In this document: positions 18,012 through 21,308 of the stretch, piece after piece | How positions within the stretch are numbered: position 1 is the stretch's first letter | Layout of the letters: each line of letters begins with the position of its first letter | DNA from: CBDUQI01 sp965369325 | GTDB taxonomy: Bacteria > Pseudomonadota > Gammaproteobacteria > Steroidobacterales > JBCBZW01 | Direction: 5' to 3' | Assembly (NCBI GenBank): GCA_965369325.1 | Contig: CBDUQI010000088.1 | Coordinates: 1-21,308, forward strand | Length of the DNA stretch: 21,308 bases | Program-made: the position numbers and the translations under genes | The notes under the pieces: generated by a model | What the model was told of the DNA's origin: nothing | The model's input: only the letters and a program-made list of their open reading frames with translations | Databases searched by the model: none

Positions 18012-18014
18012 ATG
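18001..18014 (+). promoter_or_regulatory. Ribosome site that fixes the start of the exported unknown protein
   Basis: GGAGGG (18001-18006) lies 5 bases before ATG 18012. An overlapping ATG at 18007 is out of frame. This selects 18012 over the 62-codon longer in-frame start at 17826. Confidence 0.75.
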
Positions 18015-19418
18015 AGAAACCCGGAACTAAGGAACGTGGCGTCCTTATTATTGGTATTTTTCGGTTGCGGTGTCGCGCACGTCGTGAGCAGCGCTCCCTT
18101 TGCGCTTAGCGAAGCAGCCGTAGAATCGGTTGAAGCGGGCACGGCCGACAAGTCGCTTCAGCACAATTACATACTGGCATGTGTCGTTGGCGATGTTCTT
18201 TGCAACAAAGCACTCTTTGACGTTTGGGCAGCCAAAAGCGCGGAATTTCCACTGAATAAGTACGCGACTGACGCCAATGAACAGGTCCCTGATACTTTCA
18301 AAGGCACCGAGGTCGGTCGTGTGCTGGCCGATAGGAAAACTATTGATTTGTGCGTAAACGACTCGGGCGATTGCCTTGCGTTCCTCGTTGATATCACCAA
18401 GGCAATTAACGAGCTGCCACGCGAGACGCTTCAGTTGACATTTGGGCAAGACAGCGAGGGAAAGAGCGGCACGCTCTCCGAGGCCTCAGAAGAATCTCGG
18501 ATAGCCAGCACGGAGGCACCAAAATCCAGTGACCAAACACCGTCCAAAACTGTATCAGGCACGTTGATCGACCGACAGGAGGATCCGTTTTCGTCCAACG
18601 GGTACGTAGCGCAGCTTGCCCAAACTCACGGTTCCGCGATTGTATTTAGGAACGCGGACGGCGATCAGAAGCTGGCCGATGTCGCCAACCGACCTAAGGG
18701 CGGCAAATTGGTCACGCTGGCGAACGACAAAATTCTGGATGCCGACGAGGTATCGCTGACCTACAAGGGACTCGTTGGACGCAGCGGCGGCAAGTTCTTC
18801 AGCTACACCGTTGACGGCGCCTTCAACCAGTACAACGCGCCAAACGGCTTCGGCGCCGCCTCGTACCAGTTTGCTGATCCGTTCGAAAGCGGCTTTATGC
18901 TACTGGAGTCAGGCCGATCGAGTAGCGGATTCGGCGATCTGACCGCACCGTTAGGACTTGGCGAGGAGTCCACCGACTATGTCCTGATGGATATTCACAA
19001 TGGGCAGTTGTTTGCAATTCAGGTCAGCACGAGCGGTAAGGAAATAGGCCAGGGTGTGAATTGTAGGAAGAAAAATGCGGTCTTAAATATCTGTGAGGAT
19101 ATGCGCTTCAAGGAATCCTTAGTGACCAAGCTAGGCACCAAAAATCTCGCGCACTATGCTTGGGCGGTTCGCTGGTTCAGAACGCCCGAAGCGGCATATC
19201 TGGTCGCGCTCGAAAAAACACTACGGCAAGTGAATGTCACCGATCTTACTACCGGGACGAAGAACAATGTGTTTAAACGCGGCATGGGAATATCGGGCTT
19301 CGAAGCAAACCAAAGGGCTGACGGAAAAGTCGCGGTTCGGGCGAAACTGTTCCTCAAGTGGAAAACCCAAGACGATGTTAGTCAGCTATTTGGAGCTCAG
19401 TCGGCTCGCGTCGACTAG
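18012..19418 (+). CDS. Exported protein of unknown function
   Basis: 468 residues. An N-terminal Sec signal peptide (SLLLVFFGCGVAHVVSSA, cleaved near residue 28) is followed by a small domain with two C-x6-C pairs (Cys57/64 and 114/121), which could be disulfide-bonded. Residues ~146-185 are a Ser/Thr/Glu-rich linker. The C-terminal domain (~187-468) is beta-rich with Gly-Asp turns (e.g. GSAIVFRNADGDQKLADV, YVLMDIHNGQLFAIQVST) and a third cysteine pair (351/361). It ends in alternating strands (KVAVRAKLFLKWK). I recognise no family. It has its own ribosome site and a good terminator, so it is probably transcribed alone. Base composition is lower in GC than the mosaic gene and similar to the TIR gene. 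Confidence 0.75.
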   Translation: MRNPELRNVASLLLVFFGCGVAHVVSSAPFALSEAAVESVEAGTADKSLQHNYILACVVGDVLCNKALFDVWAAKSAEFPLNKYATDANEQVPDTFKGTEVGRVLADRKTIDLCVNDSGDCLAFLVDITKAINELPRETLQLTFGQDSEGKSGTLSEASEESRIASTEAPKSSDQTPSKTVSGTLIDRQEDPFSSNGYVAQLAQTHGSAIVFRNADGDQKLADVANRPKGGKLVTLANDKILDADEVSLTYKGLVGRSGGKFFSYTVDGAFNQYNAPNGFGAASYQFADPFESGFMLLESGRSSSGFGDLTAPLGLGEESTDYVLMDIHNGQLFAIQVSTSGKEIGQGVNCRKKNAVLNICEDMRFKESLVTKLGTKNLAHYAWAVRWFRTPEAAYLVALEKTLRQVNVTDLTTGTKNNVFKRGMGISGFEANQRADGKVAVRAKLFLKWKTQDDVSQLFGAQSARVD

Positions 19419-19439
19419 AGTGGGAGGCGGAGAACGCGC

Positions 19440-19469
19440 GACTGGGCAAGTATTGCCCGGTCTATTTTT
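19440..19469 (+). terminator. Intrinsic terminator behind the exported unknown protein
   Basis: A 10-base stem, GACTGGGCAA (19440-19449) and TTGCCCGGTC (19453-19462), has one G-U pair and a GTA loop and is followed by TATTTTT. It lies 21 bases after the stop at 19418. Confidence 0.85.
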
Positions 19470-19589
19470 GGGCTCAAGGCCATCATGAATACTCGCGTAT
19501 CGCTACTCGATTGGCGGGCACTCCTAGCGATCTATCGCTCGGTGTTAACATTGCTAGGGGTAGTAGCTCGGACCCGACCGTACATTTCA

Positions 19590-19690
19590 GCGTCGATCGG
19601 GCTCAAATGGCAGCTATTCCCGAAAGTAGACGCTCAAACTGCAAAACTTAGCAGTCACAGACCGTCGGCGACCGAGCCAATAGCCGACCT
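19590..19690. repeat. Possible degenerate dispersed intergenic repeat
   Basis: Non-coding sequence between a terminator and a convergent gene. Around 19600-19640 (CAAATGGCAGCTATTCCCGA and following) it resembles, from memory, dispersed intergenic elements with a translated look of FRPKADIQ found in many proteobacterial genomes. A 70-codon frame crosses it but is probably spurious. Confidence 0.2.
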
Positions 19691-20126
19691 ACATTGAGAT
19701 ACTTGCCCAGAGGTAGATGGCAAACGATAACCCACTGGCGATGCTTCGAATCCAATGGCGCGGCGCCCATTGATTGAGCAACGATTCAATTTCCGAGTCA
19801 GTTCTTTCTGAATTTGCATCGAGCAACTGATCGTTGATTGGCTTGAGAACTAGGACCGTGTAAGGAATCACGAATAGCAGCAGCACGGCACCAACAATCC
19901 AGAGAATCGAGCCGCCTAGGAACCATTGCGCAACACCTGCCAATGTACCACCCACAGCAGAGGCAATTTGCATGGGTGCTGCGAGGCCATACATTGGAGG
20001 AAAAAACTTGGCCGCGAAGGGCATTCCGGCTTTCATCGTAGCCGGATGCTGAGCAATAGAGATATATACAGCTGCGCCGAAAAATGTGCCGCAGAGAAAG
20101 AGCGCGAAAAATTCTATCAAAATCAT
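19689..20126 (-). CDS. DUF1772 (anthrone-oxygenase-like) membrane protein
   Basis: 145 residues with four predicted membrane helices (about 1-23, 45-68, 72-95, 125-143). The family pattern is present: a first helix followed by VYISIAQHPA, then KPINDQLLD after helix 3, and SLLNQWAPRHWIRSIAS leading into helix 4. This matches DUF1772 in size and layout. Despite the anthrone-oxygenase label of fungal relatives, bacterial members have no settled function. AAGGTG lies about 5 bases before the ATG on the minus strand. The VOC remnant lies 77 bases upstream on the same strand, possibly a former transcription partner. Confidence 0.85.
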   Translation of the reverse strand: MILIEFFALFLCGTFFGAAVYISIAQHPATMKAGMPFAAKFFPPMYGLAAPMQIASAVGGTLAGVAQWFLGGSILWIVGAVLLLFVIPYTVLVLKPINDQLLDANSERTDSEIESLLNQWAPRHWIRSIASGLSFAIYLWASISM

Positions 20127-20203
20127 AGAACACCTTCGTTGGCTTTATGTTCATTTGTCCTACCGGAGATCGTTCGCTTCGGGTACGAGGCACGCACGCA
20201 CCT

Positions 20204-20479
20204 CTAGCCCTCTACCGGTTTGTGAAACTCAATTACATTCTTGTCAGGGTCACGCACAAAGAAAAATTCTGTACCGTCTGGTAACTCAATAGTCTCAGTA
20301 ATTGGAATCCCCATTTCAAAGAGGTGTTTTTCCACTGACTCACGGTCATCAATTTCCAATGCGCTGTGCGTGAAGCCTGTATGCTTGATGGTCAGGTCCG
20401 AGAGGACATTCTCCTCTGAGACTTCTTCCGACGCGTTCAATATGAAATTCGATATTGATTCCTGGGTCGGTTGTGGTCC
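20204..20479 (-). pseudogene. VOC/glyoxalase-family remnant (C-terminal half only)
   Basis: The open frame from the stop codon at 20480-20482 covers 91 residues; only the last ~60 are clearly VOC (HTGFTHSALEIDD, FFFVRDPDKNVIEFHKP), i.e. the second beta-alpha-beta-beta-beta module. VOC proteins normally have two modules and 110-140 residues. No ATG with a ribosome site is available; only a TTG at 20440. Immediately upstream a different frame reads TTTDPGINIEF, a plausible end of the missing first module, suggesting a one-base frameshift near 20445. A short functional half-domain protein cannot be excluded. Confidence 0.6.
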
Positions 20480-20482
20480 CTA

Positions 20483-20599
20483 ACCATCGTATCACCCCAA
20501 TGGCGGCTAGCGGAAGTGAAGCGGGTCGTTGGACCGCGGCGGCATCATAGGCATTCGCATTCGCTTTGGCATACGCGCGGTTGGAGTGCGTAGCATTCC
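20483..20599. other. Short non-coding stretch between the VOC remnant and the barrel protein
   Basis: Contains GGCGGCTAGCGGAAGTGAAG and a following GTCGTTGG-rich segment (20502-20540), which looks like a dispersed intergenic repeat and may have replaced the 5' end of the VOC gene. No terminator for the upstream barrel gene was found. Confidence 0.25.
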
Positions 20600-21115
20600 C
20601 TAGTTGAATTTGTAGACCGCAGACACGCTCAACATATCAACATCCGAGCCAACAAGATCCAGGAATTGCTCATACTGCGCCTCCAGTCGAAAACGGTCCC
20701 CAAAGTTGTATCCGGTTCCTAGCCCCCACGCAAAGTCGGTGCCGTCCTCTGACGCACTTATCCCGTCCGCGCTTGCTTCAACTCTCCATGCGAAATAGCC
20801 GAGCTTGGCATGAACATCAAAATTCTCGCCTAACGGTAAGCGCGCTAAACCGAACGCGGCGATGCCTCCCTGATCAAATTCTATGCCCAATACTGAGGGT
20901 GACCCGAGACTGACCAGCCCCACCTCAGCGCCAAAGTGCTCTGAGAAGTAACCGCCGGCCGACAGCTTCCACGCCGTATCTGAGGTCTCCAAGATATCGT
21001 CGTCCGCCTCGCCGACGCCAATTGATACATACCATCCGTCCTGCGCCTGGGCCGACCCAGCGGCCATCATTCCGACTAGGGCAACGCCGCACAGATTCTT
21101 TGTAAGTACTTTCAT
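20600..21115 (-). CDS. Small OmpA-like outer-membrane beta-barrel protein
   Basis: 171 residues. The signal peptide is 1-24 (SAQA then QDGWYVSIG). The mature part consists of alternating amphipathic strands separated by acidic turns, e.g. WKLSAGGYFSEHFGAEVGLV, FDVHAKLGYFAWRVEASA, FAWGLGTGYNFGDRFRLEAQ. It ends VSAVYKFN. About 147 mature residues fit an 8-strand barrel without a periplasmic OmpA domain. A perfect AAGGAG (plus-strand 21123-21128) lies 7 bases before the ATG. The role is probably structural or porin/adhesin-like, with no specific ligand visible. Confidence 0.9.
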   Translation of the reverse strand: MKVLTKNLCGVALVGMMAAGSAQAQDGWYVSIGVGEADDDILETSDTAWKLSAGGYFSEHFGAEVGLVSLGSPSVLGIEFDQGGIAAFGLARLPLGENFDVHAKLGYFAWRVEASADGISASEDGTDFAWGLGTGYNFGDRFRLEAQYEQFLDLVGSDVDMLSVSAVYKFN

Positions 21116-21308
21116 CGATTCGCTCCTTGGCGAACAATTTCGCCAGTGATTGATAAAAAGAAGAGCGTTGGCACACCCATTCGCATCAACCTCCGGATGG
21201 CCGATTCTCCCTATGCCTAAGGCGTGATTGATCGGATCCTTGAGTAGCGGGTCTGCAGCCGGTGCTCGTACTTGTATACGTGCGTTACAAACGGGTTTTT
21301 TCGCAGAG
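21116..21308. other. Upstream region of the barrel-protein gene, right edge
   Basis: Contains the AAGGAG ribosome site of the barrel gene (21123-21128 as CTCCTT on the plus strand) and a GCCTAAGGC palindrome (about 21216-21224). No gene and no clear sigma-70 promoter could be supported; the GGGTTTTTTC run at the right edge may belong to a terminator of a neighbour outside the window. Confidence 0.35.

Noticed and set aside
1..21308. Insertion sequence, integrase or attachment sites
   Set aside because: No transposase or integrase frame and no terminal inverted repeats with target duplications could be seen.

Overview
The window looks like a chromosomal segment of a moderately GC-rich Gram-negative bacterium, probably a gammaproteobacterium. 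The evidence is Sec signal peptides, a small outer-membrane beta-barrel ending in aromatic-Asn, a lipobox protein, and two very large secreted proteins built from FG-GAP/VCBS, PPC, Ig-like and dockerin-type modules. The phylum is inferred from architecture only; no rRNA or other marker gene is present.

Layout. (1) 1-7214, minus: one uninterrupted reading frame of at least 2404 codons that runs off the left edge. It has a signal peptide, FG-GAP repeats, a SpvB domain, more FG-GAP repeats with an FN3-like insert, a TcdB-middle-like region, RHS/YD repeats and the start of the RHS-associated core. The variable C-terminal tip is outside the window. (2) 7598-9634, plus: secreted S9-family serine peptidase with an intact Ser-Asp-His triad. 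(3) 9984-14486, plus: 1500-residue secreted mosaic with 4 PPC-like, 4 Ig-like, about 7 FG-GAP, one FN3, TSP3-like and paired dockerin-type EF-hand modules, followed by a strong hairpin terminator. (4) 14740-19418: a three-gene patch of unusual proteins. It holds a membrane TIR protein with a periplasmic Sel1-repeat domain, a convergent unknown lipoprotein, and an unknown exported protein. (5) 19689-21115, minus: DUF1772 membrane protein, a decayed VOC/glyoxalase fragment, and an 8-strand OmpA-like barrel protein.

How the genes relate. Almost every product is exported or membrane-bound, so this is an envelope/surface-function region. No long operon is visible: genes change strand often and most have their own leader or terminator. 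The most unusual object is the TIR protein. It joins a cytoplasmic TIR domain, retaining the glutamate used by TIR NADases, through one membrane helix to a predicted periplasmic stalk of three exact 58-residue repeats. Each repeat carries a cysteine pair 34 residues apart, and Sel1-like repeats follow. This looks like a transmembrane sensor-effector and is the best candidate here for an undescribed system. The two neighbouring unknown exported proteins are possible partners, but that link rests only on position.
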